Positions 53,392 to 63,589 of a stretch of 64,000 bases of DNA are shown here, piece after piece (position 1 is the first letter of the stretch; each line of letters opens with the position of its first letter). Where the stretch lies: positions 992,001 to 1,056,000 of the forward strand of contig NZ_CAKAKO010000002.1 in assembly GCF_916700565.1 (NCBI RefSeq). Reading direction: 5' to 3'. This DNA comes from Xenophilus sp. Marseille-Q4582 (lineage in GTDB: Bacteria > Pseudomonadota > Gammaproteobacteria > Burkholderiales > Burkholderiaceae_C). The position numbers and the translations under genes are program-made. The notes beneath the pieces are model-generated. The model worked only from the letters and a program-made list of their open reading frames with translations. It searched no databases and was not told where the DNA came from.

Positions 53392-54981
53392 CTACAGGGG
53401 CCCGGCTTCGGCCTCGGCGGGCGTCGCCTGCTCCGCGGGGCCCAGGCGCCGCACCGCTACCCAGAGGATGCGCTGCTCGTCGACCTCGCCGACGCGGAAC
53501 TCGAAGCCGTCGTGGCGCAGCGTCTCGTCCACCGCGGGCAGCCGGCCGAAGCGCGCCAGCAGGTAGCCGGCCACGGAGTTGTAGCGGTCCGTGTCGCTCA
53601 CGAGGTCGTGCGTGTCCAGCAGGCGCTCGAGCTGGTGCAGGTCGGCCGAGCCGGCGACGCGCCACTGGCCGTCGCCCACGCCCTGGATCTCGAGGGTCTC
53701 ATCCTCGTCCGGGAACTCGCCGGCGATGGCTTCCAGCACGTCGATCGGCGTGACCACGCCCTGCACCTGGCCGTATTCGTCGGTGACGAGCGCGAGCTGG
53801 CCGCGCGCGTGGCGCAGGATGTCGATCGCCTGCATCACCGTGGTGCTGGCGGGCAGGTAAAGGGGCGGGCGCAGGCAGCCGTCGGATGCGTCGAGGCGGC
53901 CTCCCTCGGCCACGGCGCCCAGCAGGTCCTTGACGCGCGCCACGCCGATGACCGCGTCCAGCGAGCCGCGGCACACCGGGAACATGCTGTGCGGCGTGGC
54001 CAGCAGCTGGGCACGCAGTTCGGCGGCGTCTTCCTCGATGTCGGCCCAGGAGATGTCGCCGCGCGGCGTCATGATCGAGCGCACGCTGCGCTCGGCCAGC
54101 GACAGCACGCCGCTGACCATGTGCCGCTCCTCGGGCGCGAAGGCGGGCGCTTCGGCCGGCCGGTCGTCCGCGTCGCTGCTGGGCACGGTCTCGCCATGCA
54201 GGCGCCCACCGAGCAGGCGCAGCACGGTCTCGGCCGTGCGCTCGCGCAGCGGCTGCGCGGCTTGCTGGCGCGCCTGGTTGCGCCGGGCCCACTGGTTGAA
54301 GAACTCGATCAGGATCGAGAAGCCGATGGCGGCGTACAGATAGCCCTTGGGCAGGTGGAAGCCCAGGCCCTCGGCCACCAGCGACAGGCCGATCATGAGC
54401 AGGAAGCTCAGGCACAGCATGACCACGGTGGGGTGCGCGTTCACGAAGCGCGTGAGCGGCTTGGAGGCCAGCAGCATCACGCCGATGGAGATCACGACGG
54501 CCGCCATCATCACGGGCAGGTCGTTCACCATGCCCACGGCCGTGATCACGGCGTCGAGGGAGAACACGGCATCGAGCACCACGATCTGCGCCACCACCAC
54601 GCCGAAGCCGGCGTAAGCCACCTGCGTGCGGTGCGTGTGCACCACGCCTTCCAGACGCTCGTGCAGCTCGGTCGTGGCCTTGTACAGCAGGAACAGGCCG
54701 CCGCCCAGCAGGATCAGGTCGCGCCCCGAGAAGGGCTTGCCCCAGACGCTGAACAGCGGCGCCGTGAGCGTGACCAGCCAGGAGATGACCGACAGCAGGC
54801 CCAGGCGCATGACCAGCGCGAGGCTCAGCCCGATCACGCGCGCACGGTCGCGCTGGTGCGGCGGCAGCTTGTCGGCCAGGATCGCGATGAAGATCAGGTT
54901 GTCGATGCCCAGCACGATCTCCAGCACGACCAGCGTCAGCAGGCCGGCCCAGACTGCCGGGTCGGTGAGCAGCTCCATCAT
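53392..54981 (-). CDS. TerC-family membrane protein with CBS and CorC domains
   Basis: 529 residues. An N-terminal TerC domain (about 1-230, seven or so membrane spans, [20 protein letters not shown]) is followed by a CBS pair and a C-terminal CorC/HlyC transporter-associated domain (about 430-515). This is the YegH/YoaE architecture, linked to metal-ion handling. Which ion is not shown. Confidence 0.9.
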   Translation of the reverse strand: MMELLTDPAVWAGLLTLVVLEIVLGIDNLIFIAILADKLPPHQRDRARVIGLSLALVMRLGLLSVISWLVTLTAPLFSVWGKPFSGRDLILLGGGLFLLYKATTELHERLEGVVHTHRTQVAYAGFGVVVAQIVVLDAVFSLDAVITAVGMVNDLPVMMAAVVISIGVMLLASKPLTRFVNAHPTVVMLCLSFLLMIGLSLVAEGLGFHLPKGYLYAAIGFSILIEFFNQWARRNQARQQAAQPLRERTAETVLRLLGGRLHGETVPSSDADDRPAEAPAFAPEERHMVSGVLSLAERSVRSIMTPRGDISWADIEEDAAELRAQLLATPHSMFPVCRGSLDAVIGVARVKDLLGAVAEGGRLDASDGCLRPPLYLPASTTVMQAIDILRHARGQLALVTDEYGQVQGVVTPIDVLEAIAGEFPDEDETLEIQGVGDGQWRVAGSADLHQLERLLDTHDLVSDTDRYNSVAGYLLARFGRLPAVDETLRHDGFEFRVGEVDEQRILWVAVRRLGPAEQATPAEAEAGPL

Positions 54982-55253
54982 GCGCGCGCTCCTTCGGCCG
55001 CCGCGGCGCGCAGGCGCGCCGCTGGGCGGGCCGAGGCGGCCGGCGCGGTGCGAGGAAAGAAGGCGGGGAAGGACCGGAAAACGGGGCAGGCCGGTCGCCT
55101 GGACGGGGTGCTGGCGCAGGCCAGCGCCCGACTGGGAGGTTCGGGGGGCATGGGGGCAAGTCTAGAAAGCGGCCGCCTTCGCGGCGCCTGAATTCCCGGA
55201 CCTTGCCGGGGAAATGATGGCGTCAGGGCGTGGTCAGGGCGGTGGGCGCTGCG

Positions 55254-56096
55254 TCAGTGCGGTGCCAGCAGGCCCGCGCCCAGCAGGGCGAACAGCAGCG
55301 CGCCGAGGGCCAGGCGGTAGTAGACGAAAACCATGTAGCTGCGCGAGGACACGATGCGCAGGAACCAGACAATGACGCCGTAGCCCACCCCGAAGGCGAT
55401 GACCGTGGCCAGCGCCGTCGGGCCGGGCGCCACCGGCCCGGGCACGCCCCAGCTCTTGACGAGCTGGTACAGGCCCGAGGCCATGACGGCCGGCACGGCG
55501 AGCAGGAAGGAATAGCGCGCGGCGGCCTCGCGCGTGTAGCCCAGCAGCAGGCCAGCCGTGATCGTGCCGCCCGAGCGCGACACGCCCGGGATCAGCGCCA
55601 TCGCCTGTGCCAACCCGTAGAGCAGTCCGTGGCCCCAGCTCAGTGTCTGCAGGTCACGCGTCTTGCGGCCGCGCCGGTCGGCCCAGGCCAGGACCAGCGC
55701 GAACAGCATGAGCATGGCGGCCGTGATGTAGAGGTTGCGCAGCGAGGTCTCGATCGCATCCTTGAACAGCAGCCCCAGCACCGCGATCGGCAGCGTGCCG
55801 ATGATGATCAGCCAGCCCATGCGGGCGTCGGCAGGCATGCCGCCGCGGCGGCCACCGGGCGCCAGCGAGGCAAACCAGGCGCGCAGGATGCGCAGGATGT
55901 CGTGGCGGAAGTAGATCAGCACCGCCAGCTCGGTGCCCAGCTGGGTGATGGCGGTGAAGCTGGCGCCCGGGTCCACCCCCGAGGGCAGCAGCGGCCCGAG
56001 GATGCGCAGATGGGCGCTGGAGGAAATGGGAAGGAATTCGGTCAGTCCTTGGACCAGGCCGAGGAGGGCTGCTTCGAGCCAGGACACAACACCCAT
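55254..56096 (-). CDS. uppP: Undecaprenyl-diphosphatase
   Basis: 280 residues from the ATG at 56096. It recycles the lipid carrier for peptidoglycan synthesis. The two catalytic motifs [13 protein letters not shown] and PGVSRSGGT and about eight membrane spans are present. The long upstream open stretch is not protein-like. Confidence 0.94.
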   Translation of the reverse strand: MGVVSWLEAALLGLVQGLTEFLPISSSAHLRILGPLLPSGVDPGASFTAITQLGTELAVLIYFRHDILRILRAWFASLAPGGRRGGMPADARMGWLIIIGTLPIAVLGLLFKDAIETSLRNLYITAAMLMLFALVLAWADRRGRKTRDLQTLSWGHGLLYGLAQAMALIPGVSRSGGTITAGLLLGYTREAAARYSFLLAVPAVMASGLYQLVKSWGVPGPVAPGPTALATVIAFGVGYGVIVWFLRIVSSRSYMVFVYYRLALGALLFALLGAGLLAPH

Positions 56097-56376
56097 GGGC
56101 AATTCTTCGATGACGGCGCAAGCGCGGGCCGGTGCCCGCCGCGGGGCCGCGAGTGTCGCACGGCCCCGGTGACCCCACGGCGCGGGCGCGCAGCCGGTGT
56201 CCCGGGGCCAAGGGATGTGAACTAGACGCAACACTCCAAAGAAGCAATCAAAAGGGTTTACCCGATGTCACGGAACTGACTTGTTGTGGCTGGAGCCTGC
56301 AAGGCGTCCCGGGCTGGGTGCCCGGGCTCCCCGCTTACGGCAGAGAAGCAACAGTACACATCCTGGAGTTCTACGA

Positions 56377-57588
56377 ATGAAAAAGACCCTGGCGGCCCTG
56401 GCCGCACTGGCGCTGTGCGGCGTCGCATCGGCCCAGTCTTCCGTCACCCTGTTCGGCGTGGTCGACGTCGCGGTCAGCAACGTCTCCAACAAGGCCGAGC
56501 GCGTCTACACGCTGGCCGACCTGACCCGCCCCTCGCTGCTGGCCGACAGCATCAAGGTCAGCCGCACCGAGCTGCGCAATTCGGGCCTGAGCTCCAGCCG
56601 CCTGGGCTTTCGCGGTGTGGAAGATCTGGGTGGCGGCCTGACGGCCGGCTTCTGGCTCGAATCGCCCCTGACCAACGACGACGGCGGTGGCCTGAGCGCC
56701 TTCAGCCGCCGCTCGACCGTCAGCCTGGCCGGCGGCTTCGGTGAGCTGCGCCTGGGCCGCGACTCCACGCCCACCAAGCTGAACGACGACCAGTTCGATC
56801 CGTTCGGCGCCACCGGCATCGGCGCCTCGCTGATCGCCACCGCCTACAGCCACAGCCGCGTGAGCAACTCGGTGCAGTACTTCCTGCCCAGGGGCCTGGG
56901 CGGCGTGTACGGCAACGTGATGTACGCCTTCCACGAGCGCAGCCGCTTCGACCCGCTCACGGCCGTGCAGCGCGACTCCAAGGCCGGCCAGTTCTTCGGC
57001 GGCCGCATCGGCTTCGCCAACGGCCCGCTGGACGTGGCCGTGGCCTATGGCCAGCTGGACGGTGCCACGGTCACGACCGACACCATCAACATCGGCACCG
57101 ACCGCACCACCAAGAACAAGATCCTGAGCGCCGGCGCCACCTATGACTTCGGCGTCGTCAAGCTCTTCGGCCAGTATTCGCAGAACCGCACCGAGCGCAG
57201 CACGCTGGCGGCCGACTACACGAACGGCTTCCTGGTGGTGGACCCCAAGACCAAGGTGCAAGGCTACCTGCTGGGCGTGTCCGTGCCGGTCGGCGCGGGC
57301 CTGATCCGCGCCAGCTACGCCCACGTCAAGTACGACGACAACACCGTCGGCACGTTGTGGAACCCGGTGGAAGACCGCAAGGCCAACAAGTTCGCGCTCG
57401 GCTACCAGCACAACCTGTCCAAGCGCACGGCCCTGTACGCCACCGTGGCCCGCGTGTCGAACAAGAACGGCGCGGCCCTGACCGTGGGCGGCCCGGCCCT
57501 GACGGCCGCGCAACTGGCGCCCGCCGGCGCGACCTACCGCATGAAGAACTCGACGGGCTACGAGTTCGGTCTGCGCCACTCGTTCTGA
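56377..57588 (+). CDS. Gram-negative porin
   Basis: 403 residues from the ATG at 56377 (GGAG 9 nt upstream). A 19-residue signal peptide (MKKTLAALAALALCGVASAQ) leads to SSVTLFGVVDVAV, the usual first strand of betaproteobacterial trimeric porins, with many amphipathic strands and a C-terminal Phe (YEFGLRHSF) for BAM recognition. Confidence 0.94.
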   Translation: MKKTLAALAALALCGVASAQSSVTLFGVVDVAVSNVSNKAERVYTLADLTRPSLLADSIKVSRTELRNSGLSSSRLGFRGVEDLGGGLTAGFWLESPLTNDDGGGLSAFSRRSTVSLAGGFGELRLGRDSTPTKLNDDQFDPFGATGIGASLIATAYSHSRVSNSVQYFLPRGLGGVYGNVMYAFHERSRFDPLTAVQRDSKAGQFFGGRIGFANGPLDVAVAYGQLDGATVTTDTINIGTDRTTKNKILSAGATYDFGVVKLFGQYSQNRTERSTLAADYTNGFLVVDPKTKVQGYLLGVSVPVGAGLIRASYAHVKYDDNTVGTLWNPVEDRKANKFALGYQHNLSKRTALYATVARVSNKNGAALTVGGPALTAAQLAPAGATYRMKNSTGYEFGLRHSF

Positions 57589-57773
57589 TTGGCGCAGACG
57601 GCCGGGCCTTGCAGCGTGCTGGCGCTGTAGCTGCAAAGTCCGGCGGCAAGGTCGCAAGACCCTGCCGACCCGAGGCGCGTGTTGCAAGCGCGCGCTTCGG
57701 GAAGCCAAAGGGTTGCCCGCATCCGGGGCAGCCTTCATTCCAAGTTTCTCCAAGGAGCCTGCTGGTTCATTCG

Positions 57774-57798
57774 GCCCGCCGTTGTGCGGGCTTTTTTT
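57774..57798 (+). terminator. Intrinsic terminator after porin
   Basis: GCCCGC (57774-57779) pairs with GCGGGC (57786-57791), followed by T7. Confidence 0.7.
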
Positions 57799-57929
57799 CG
57801 CCTGCGCGTTGGCGCCTGACGCGGGTTCTTCGTGCAGGGGCTGGGGCCCGGACGGCCCGGGGCGCTGCGTGCAGGGGGCCGGGGGCTCCCGTGACACAGG
57901 CCTTGCCGATGCCAGGCCCGCGCGCCCAC

Positions 57930-57957
57930 AAAAAAGCCGGGGGTCCCCGGCTTTTTT
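57930..57957. terminator. Bidirectional terminator
   Basis: Perfect inverted repeat with 13-base arms (A6GCCGGGG and CCCCGGCT6) around GT, between the rightward porin and the leftward receptor gene, suitable for both. Confidence 0.85.
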
Positions 57958-57980
57958 GAGTGGGAGCGAGACGCCGCCGC

Positions 57981-58958
57981 TCAGTCCGCGTACACGCCTG
58001 CGGCCTTGACGATGGGGCCGAAACGCGCCACCTCGGCCTGCACGAACTTCTTGTGCTCGGCGGGTTCGACGCGCTTGTCGTTCACCACCACGGCGCCCAG
58101 GCCTTCCTGCTTCTTGATGAAGTCGGGGTCTTTCAGGGCCACCTTCAGCGCATCGTTGAGCTTCTTCAGCACCGGCGCGGGCGTGCCCTTGGGGGCGTAC
58201 AGGCCGTGCCAGATCGTGACCTGGAAGTTCTTCAGGCCCGATTCGTCCAGCGTGGGGATGTCCTTCAGGGCGGGCGTGCTCAGGCGCTTGAGCGTGGTGA
58301 CGGCATAGGGCTTGACCTTCTTGGCCTCGATCTGGCTCGTCGTGTTAGTGGTCTGGTCGCACAGCAGGTCCACCTGGCCGCCCAGCAGGTCGGCGATCGC
58401 CGGGGCCGTGCCCTTGTAGGGCACAGTGGTCATTTCGGCCTTCAGCTCGCTCTGGAAGAGCAGGCCGCACAGGTGCGAAGCCGAACCGATGCCGGCATTG
58501 GCTAGGTTCACCTTGCCGCTGTTCTTGCCGATCCACTCGCGCAGCTGCGCGAAGTTGTTGGCTTCCAGTTGCGGCTTGCCGATCAGCGTCATGGGCACGT
58601 CATTGATCATGCCCAGGTATTCGAAGTCGGTCTCGTAGTTGTACGAGAGCTTGCGGTACAGCACGGGCGTGGTGGCCATGCCCACGTGCGTGACCAGCAG
58701 CGTGTAGCCGTCGTTCTTGGCGCGCGCCACCTTGGCATTGCCGATGGTGCTGCCGGCACCGGCGGCGTTGTCGATCACGATCGGCGAGCCGCCCAGCGGC
58801 TTCTGCATCGCTTCGGCCAAGTCCCGGGCCACGCGGTCGGTCGGGCCGCCGGCCGCGAAGGGCACCACGATGGTGATGGGCTTGCCGCCCGGGAAGTCCT
58901 GGGCGAATGCGCCTGCGGCCGCGACAGCCAGGGCCGTGAAGGCGAACAGTTTCTTCAT
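57981..58958 (-). CDS. Bug-family tripartite tricarboxylate receptor (TctC)
   Basis: 325 residues with a 19-residue signal peptide (MKKLFAFTALAVAAAGAFAQ). [20 protein letters not shown] and VPYKGTAPAIADLLGGQVDL are the Bug hallmarks. It is a paralogue of the receptor at 51900. No transporter membrane subunits are adjacent. Confidence 0.92.
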   Translation of the reverse strand: MKKLFAFTALAVAAAGAFAQDFPGGKPITIVVPFAAGGPTDRVARDLAEAMQKPLGGSPIVIDNAAGAGSTIGNAKVARAKNDGYTLLVTHVGMATTPVLYRKLSYNYETDFEYLGMINDVPMTLIGKPQLEANNFAQLREWIGKNSGKVNLANAGIGSASHLCGLLFQSELKAEMTTVPYKGTAPAIADLLGGQVDLLCDQTTNTTSQIEAKKVKPYAVTTLKRLSTPALKDIPTLDESGLKNFQVTIWHGLYAPKGTPAPVLKKLNDALKVALKDPDFIKKQEGLGAVVVNDKRVEPAEHKKFVQAEVARFGPIVKAAGVYAD

Positions 58959-59137
58959 ACTGTCTCCGAAGAGTTACAAAAAGCAAGGGGTGCGCGATGT
59001 TATCGGCGCTTGAAAGGTCCCACCATCGAAAATTGCCCTAGGAGGAGGGGTTATGCCGTCCGTGCCGGACCGCCGGCCCCGCGCAGGCGGCAGTCGTCCC
59101 TGCGCCTTGTTTCCTGATCACATCCTGCCCTTCATTC

Positions 59138-59773
59138 ATGACCATTTCCCGCGACATCTATACCGAACCCCAGGACGTGGACCTGCGCACGCTCGAACAG
59201 CTGGGGCCCCTGCGCCCCATGGCCGGCATCTGGGAGGGCCAGCGCGGCCTGGACGTGAAGCCCAAGGCCGAAGGTCCCAGGAAGCAGGCCTACGTGGAAC
59301 GCATCGAACTGCAGCCCATCGACCCCGTGACCAATGGCCCGCAACTGCTGTACGGCCTGCGCTACCACACGCACATCACCAAGCCCGGGCAGGTCAAGAC
59401 CTACCACGAGCAGGTGGGCTACTGGCTGTGGGAGCCGGCGACGCAGACCGTGATGCACACGCTGACCATCCCGCGCGGGCAGGTCGCCATGGCCGCGGGC
59501 CGCGTGGCGCCCGACGCGCGCGAGTTCGAGCTGGTCGCCACGCAGGGCCTGGAAACCTGGGGCATCTGCTCGGCGCCCTTCCTGCAGCAAGCGTTTCGCA
59601 CCTCCGAATTCCGCATCCGCGTCTTCTTCAACGACGATGGCAGCTGGGGGTATGACGAAGACACCGTGCTGCACATCGAAGGCCAGGAGGCGCCTTTCCA
59701 CCACACCGACCGCAACCTGCTGCACATGGTGGCGCAGCCGACGCCGAACCCGCTGGCGCGCGCCGCGACCTGA
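59138..59773 (+). CDS. Nitrobindin-like heme-binding beta-barrel protein
   Basis: 211 residues. The opening LGPLRPMAGIWEGQRGLDVK and the beta-rich remainder (HEQVGYWLWEPATQTVMHTL) match the fatty-acid-binding-protein-like nitrobindin family, several members of which bind heme. Whether heme is bound here is not shown. Confidence 0.82.
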   Translation: MTISRDIYTEPQDVDLRTLEQLGPLRPMAGIWEGQRGLDVKPKAEGPRKQAYVERIELQPIDPVTNGPQLLYGLRYHTHITKPGQVKTYHEQVGYWLWEPATQTVMHTLTIPRGQVAMAAGRVAPDAREFELVATQGLETWGICSAPFLQQAFRTSEFRIRVFFNDDGSWGYDEDTVLHIEGQEAPFHHTDRNLLHMVAQPTPNPLARAAT

Positions 59774-59805
59774 GCGGCAGGCCGCGCCGCGCCGACAATC
59801 GCTGC

Positions 59806-60048
59806 ATGCATGCCCACGACCCCGAAGCCGCCGCCGGCCCGCCGGCCTCCGAGCGCCTCGACGCCCTGGAGATCAAGGCGAGCTATGCCGAAGACCTGCT
59901 GGAGCAGCTCAACCTGACGGTCTACCGCCAGCAACAGCAGATCGACGCCCTGCAGCGCAAGCTGCGCGAGCTGGAAGAACGCCAGTCGCCCGACAGTGCC
60001 GGCAGTGCGCCGCGAAGCCTGCGCGACGAGCTGCCGCCCCACTACTGA
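59806..60048 (+). CDS. slyX: SlyX family protein
   Basis: 80 residues, almost all coiled coil (ERLDALEIKASYAEDLLEQL, NLTVYRQQQQIDALQRKLRE) and ending in PPHY, the signature of SlyX. The function of the family is not known. Confidence 0.92.
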   Translation: MHAHDPEAAAGPPASERLDALEIKASYAEDLLEQLNLTVYRQQQQIDALQRKLRELEERQSPDSAGSAPRSLRDELPPHY

Positions 60049-60082
60049 GGGCGCGTCGGCGCCGGGGCGCCGGGCGCTGCGC

Positions 60083-61330
60083 TCAGGCGTAGCTGCGCGC
60101 GTCCTCGATCACCTTGCCGTCGTTGGGCAGGGCGCCGGGCGCCAGCACCTCGACTTCGGCGCGCAGCTTGGTCACGTCGCGCACCGCCTCGGCCAGGCGC
60201 GCCGCCAGGCCCTCGGGGGCGGCCGCGCATTCCACCTTCAGCGTCATGCGGTCCTCGCCGGTCTGGCCCTGCACCACCAGCCGCGCGCGCGCCACCTGCG
60301 CAAAGCGGCGCACCACCTCGGCCACCTGCGAGGGGTGCACGAACATGCCGCGCACCTTGGTCGTCTGGTCGGCACGGCCCATCCAGCCCCTGATGCGCAC
60401 ATTGGTGCGGCCCGTGGGGCAGGCGCCGGGCAGCACGGCCGAGAGGTCGCCCGTGCCGAAGCGGATCAGCGGGTAGTCGGGGTTCAGTGTGGTCACCACG
60501 ACCTCGCCCACCTCGCCCTCGGGCACCGGGTCGCCCGTGCCCGGGCGCACGATCTCCAGCAGCACGCCTTCGTCCACGACCAGCCCTTCGCGCGCCTCGG
60601 TCTCGTAGGCAATCAGGCCCAGGTCGGCCGTCGCATAGCACTGCGTGCCCTGCACCCCGCGCTCGGCCAGGAAGGCGCGCAGGCTGGGCGGAAAGGCCTC
60701 GCCCGACACCAGGGCCTTCTTGAGCGTGCCCAGCGACTGGCCCTTCTCCGCGGCCTTCTCCAGCAGGATCTTGAGGAAGCTGGGCGTGCCTGCGTAGCCG
60801 TTCGGGCGCAGGTGGGCGATGGCTTCGAGCTGCTGCTCGGTCTGGCCCGTTCCGCCCGCGAACACGGTGCAGCCCAGCGCATGCGCGCCGGTCTCCATGA
60901 TCGAGCCCGCCGGCGTCATGTGGTAGCTGAAGCTGTTGTGGATCAGGTCGCCGGCGCGAAAGCCCGCGGCGAACAGCGCGCGCGCCGTGCGCCAGTAGTC
61001 CGCGCCCGTGCCCTCGGGCTCGTAGATCGGGCCGGGGCTGGCGAAGATGCGGCGCATGCGCGCGCCGCGAGGAATGGCGGCGAAGCCGCCGAATGCGTCC
61101 TCTTCACGCCGGGCCTGCTGCAGCGCCAGCAGTTCGGACTTGCGCGTGACCGGCAGCCGGGCCAGCGCGGCGCGGCTGGTCAGCTCGGCCGGCCTCGTGC
61201 CGTCGAGGATCTTCGCAAAGGCCGTGGACGCGGTCTGCGCCTGCAGGACCTGCCTGGGCAGTGCGGCCAGCAGGTCGCGCTCGCGCTCCGCCGGGTCGCG
61301 GGTTTCCAGCGCGTCGTAGAAATCGGTCAT
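60083..61330 (-). CDS. Phenylacetate-CoA ligase-like AMP-forming ligase
   Basis: 415 residues from the ATG at 61330. The block order (VTRKSELLALQQA, FAGGTGQTEQQLEAI, CYATADLGLIAYE, RFGTGDLS) is that of the PaaK-type ANL family, which activates aryl acids as CoA thioesters. Just upstream are LIV-type transporter genes on the same strand, so it probably activates the imported substrate. Confidence 0.87.
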   Translation of the reverse strand: MTDFYDALETRDPAERERDLLAALPRQVLQAQTASTAFAKILDGTRPAELTSRAALARLPVTRKSELLALQQARREEDAFGGFAAIPRGARMRRIFASPGPIYEPEGTGADYWRTARALFAAGFRAGDLIHNSFSYHMTPAGSIMETGAHALGCTVFAGGTGQTEQQLEAIAHLRPNGYAGTPSFLKILLEKAAEKGQSLGTLKKALVSGEAFPPSLRAFLAERGVQGTQCYATADLGLIAYETEAREGLVVDEGVLLEIVRPGTGDPVPEGEVGEVVVTTLNPDYPLIRFGTGDLSAVLPGACPTGRTNVRIRGWMGRADQTTKVRGMFVHPSQVAEVVRRFAQVARARLVVQGQTGEDRMTLKVECAAAPEGLAARLAEAVRDVTKLRAEVEVLAPGALPNDGKVIEDARSYA

Positions 61331-61352
61331 GGAGATCAGGGGTGCAAAGGGT

Positions 61353-62192
61353 TCAGGCCAGCCAACGCTTGCGGCGCTTGTAGCTCTTGACGTCGCGGAA
61401 GCTCTTGCGGCCTTCGCCACCGGTGCCGAGGTAGAACTCCTTGACGTCCTCGTTCTCGCGCAGCGCGCTGGCCGCGCCGTCCATGACCACGCGCCCGCTC
61501 TCCAGGATGTAGCCGAAGTCGGCGTAGCGCAGCGCCATGTTGGTGTTCTGCTCGGCCAGCAGGAAGGTCACGCGCTCCTTGGTGTTGAGGTCCTTCACGA
61601 TCTCGAACACCTCCTCGACGATCTGCGGCGCCAGGCCCATGGAGGGCTCGTCGAGCAGCACCATCTTGGGGTTGGCCATCAGCGCGCGGCCGATCGCGCA
61701 CATCTGCTGCTCGCCGCCCGAGGTGTAGGCGGCCTGGCTGGTGCGCCGGGTCTTGAGCCGCGGGAAGTAGGCGTAGACCTTCTCCAGCGTCGCATCCACG
61801 GCGCCCTTGCCGTCGCGGCGCGTGTAGGCCCCGGTCATGAGGTTTTCCTCGATGGTCAGGTGGGCGAAGCAGTGCCGACCCTCCATGACCTGAATCACGC
61901 CGCGGTCCACGAGCTCGGCCGGCGTCAGGTTCTCGATGCGCTCGCCGCGCAGCGCGATCGAGCCCTTGGTCACCGCGCCGCGCTCGGCGTGCAGCAAATT
62001 GGAGACTGCCCGCAAGGTGGTGGTCTTGCCGGCGCCATTGGCGCCCAGCAGGGCCACGATGCTGCCTTCGTCCACGCGCAGCGAGACGCCCTTCAACACC
62101 AGGATCACGTGGTTGTAGATGACCTCGATGCCGTTGACATCGAGGAATGCATCCGAGGATGCGCGGCGCTCGGCCGAAGGCAGTGCTGACAT
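61353..62192 (-). CDS. livF: LIV-type ABC transporter ATP-binding protein
   Basis: 279 residues. Walker A GANGAGKTT (about 50-58), signature TSGGEQQ and Walker B MVLLDEPSMGLAP place it in the LivF group. A second ATPase (LivG) and the permeases should lie beyond the window. It is 4 bp after the substrate-binding gene. Confidence 0.93.
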   Translation of the reverse strand: MSALPSAERRASSDAFLDVNGIEVIYNHVILVLKGVSLRVDEGSIVALLGANGAGKTTTLRAVSNLLHAERGAVTKGSIALRGERIENLTPAELVDRGVIQVMEGRHCFAHLTIEENLMTGAYTRRDGKGAVDATLEKVYAYFPRLKTRRTSQAAYTSGGEQQMCAIGRALMANPKMVLLDEPSMGLAPQIVEEVFEIVKDLNTKERVTFLLAEQNTNMALRYADFGYILESGRVVMDGAASALRENEDVKEFYLGTGGEGRKSFRDVKSYKRRKRWLA

Positions 62193-62196
62193 GGCT

Positions 62197-63504
62197 TCAG
62201 GAGCAGCTGCGCGGCGTGATCTTCTTGTCGCTGGCGTACTTGGCCGACAGCTCCTTGACCAGCGGGTCGATCAGGCTCTTGTCGGCCTGGTACCAGTCGG
62301 AAGTGATGTTCCACTTGCCGCCGTCCCACTGCACGATGCGCGCCCAGTCGGTGCCCATGTGGTTGCTGCACGAGGTCTTCACCGGCCGCATCACCTCGCC
62401 GAAGCCCAGGGCCTTGAGCTTGTCGGCCGTGAGGTCCAGGTTTTCCATGCCCCACTTGATCTGCTCGGCGGTCATGACCTTGCCCTTGCCGAACTTCTCC
62501 TGCGCGGCGCGGATGGCCTCGACCTGCAGCATCGAGATCATCATGCCGCGCGTGTGGGCGATGGAGCCGATGGAACTGGCGTTGGACGCCGTGCCCTGGC
62601 CCTTGTCGTAGACCAGCTTCTTCAGGTCGTCATGCACCTTGTCCTTGGCCGCGCTGTTGTGGATGGTGATGGCGTTGTAGCCCTTGGCACCGGCACCGAT
62701 GTCCTTCACGTCATGGTCCGAGCCGGCCCACCAGATGGCGTAGATCTTGTCGCGCGCATAGCCGGTGGCCTGGGCCTCGCGCACGGCGGCGGGCGTCATC
62801 ACGCCGGCCGACCACAGCAGCACATAGTCGGGCTTTTGCTGGCGGATCTGCAGCCAGGTGCTTTTTTGCTCCACGCCGGGTGGCGTGACGGGCAGCAGCG
62901 ACAGCTCGAAGCCTTCCTTGGCGGCGCGCTTTTGCAGCAGCAGGATGGGCTCCTTGCCGTAGGGCGAGTCGTGGTAAACCAGCGCGATCTTCTTGCCCTT
63001 GAGATTGCCCTTCTCCTTCTTCAGGATGTCCTGGATCATCACGTCGGCCGCGGTCCAGTAGGTGCCCAGCAGCGGGAAGTTCCACTCGAACACCGTGCCA
63101 TCCACCGACTGCGACAGCCCGTAGCCCGGCGTGACCACCAGCTTCTTGTCCACGAAGGCCTTGTCGGTCACGGCGAAGGTGATGCCGGTCGACTGCGTGT
63201 CGAAGCCCGCATCGCCCTTGCCCTTGAGGCGCTCATAGCACTCCACGCCCTTGGCGGCGTCATAGGCCGTCTCGCATTCCTCAAAGGCCAGCTTCACGCC
63301 GTTCACGCCGCCATCGCGCGCGTTGATGAGCTTCAGGTAGTCCTGCTTGCCATCGGCCCATGGGATGCCCAGGGGCGCGAACTGGCCGGTGCGGTAGACC
63401 AGCAGCGGCACGAACTGCTCGGCCTGCGCATGGGCGGCCGGCGGCGCCAGCAGGGACAGGCCGGCGGCGGCCGCCAGGGCCAGGGAACTCAGCTTTTTCT
63501 TCAT
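62197..63504 (-). CDS. LIV-type ABC transporter substrate-binding protein
   Basis: 435 residues from the ATG at 63504 (AAGGAGAC upstream), with a signal peptide cleaved after AHAQA. It has the type I periplasmic binding fold (VPLLVYRTGQFAPLGIPWAD; KIALVYHDSPYGKEPILLLQ). At 435 residues it is longer than true LivK, like receptors for aromatic acids. The substrate is inferred only from the ligase next door. Confidence 0.9.
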   Translation of the reverse strand: MKKKLSSLALAAAAGLSLLAPPAAHAQAEQFVPLLVYRTGQFAPLGIPWADGKQDYLKLINARDGGVNGVKLAFEECETAYDAAKGVECYERLKGKGDAGFDTQSTGITFAVTDKAFVDKKLVVTPGYGLSQSVDGTVFEWNFPLLGTYWTAADVMIQDILKKEKGNLKGKKIALVYHDSPYGKEPILLLQKRAAKEGFELSLLPVTPPGVEQKSTWLQIRQQKPDYVLLWSAGVMTPAAVREAQATGYARDKIYAIWWAGSDHDVKDIGAGAKGYNAITIHNSAAKDKVHDDLKKLVYDKGQGTASNASSIGSIAHTRGMMISMLQVEAIRAAQEKFGKGKVMTAEQIKWGMENLDLTADKLKALGFGEVMRPVKTSCSNHMGTDWARIVQWDGGKWNITSDWYQADKSLIDPLVKELSAKYASDKKITPRSCS

Positions 63505-63589
63505 GGTTTGTCTCCTTGGAATGGGCACGTTGGCGTGCGGGGTGAATCAGGCAAGGGTCGGCAGAGAATCCAGGGCGGCAGGCGCGGGC

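Larger units (their letters stand above)
57589..57980. other. Gene-free stretch between porin and receptor
   Basis: 392 bp with two terminators (listed next) and no convincing reading frame. The part from 57589 to about 57773 has several short self-complementary segments but no motif that I recognise; a small RNA cannot be excluded. Confidence 0.5.

Noticed and set aside
57589-57773. Short frames after the porin as a gene
   Set aside because: No ribosome site, no coherent composition, and located before a terminator; left as gene-free.
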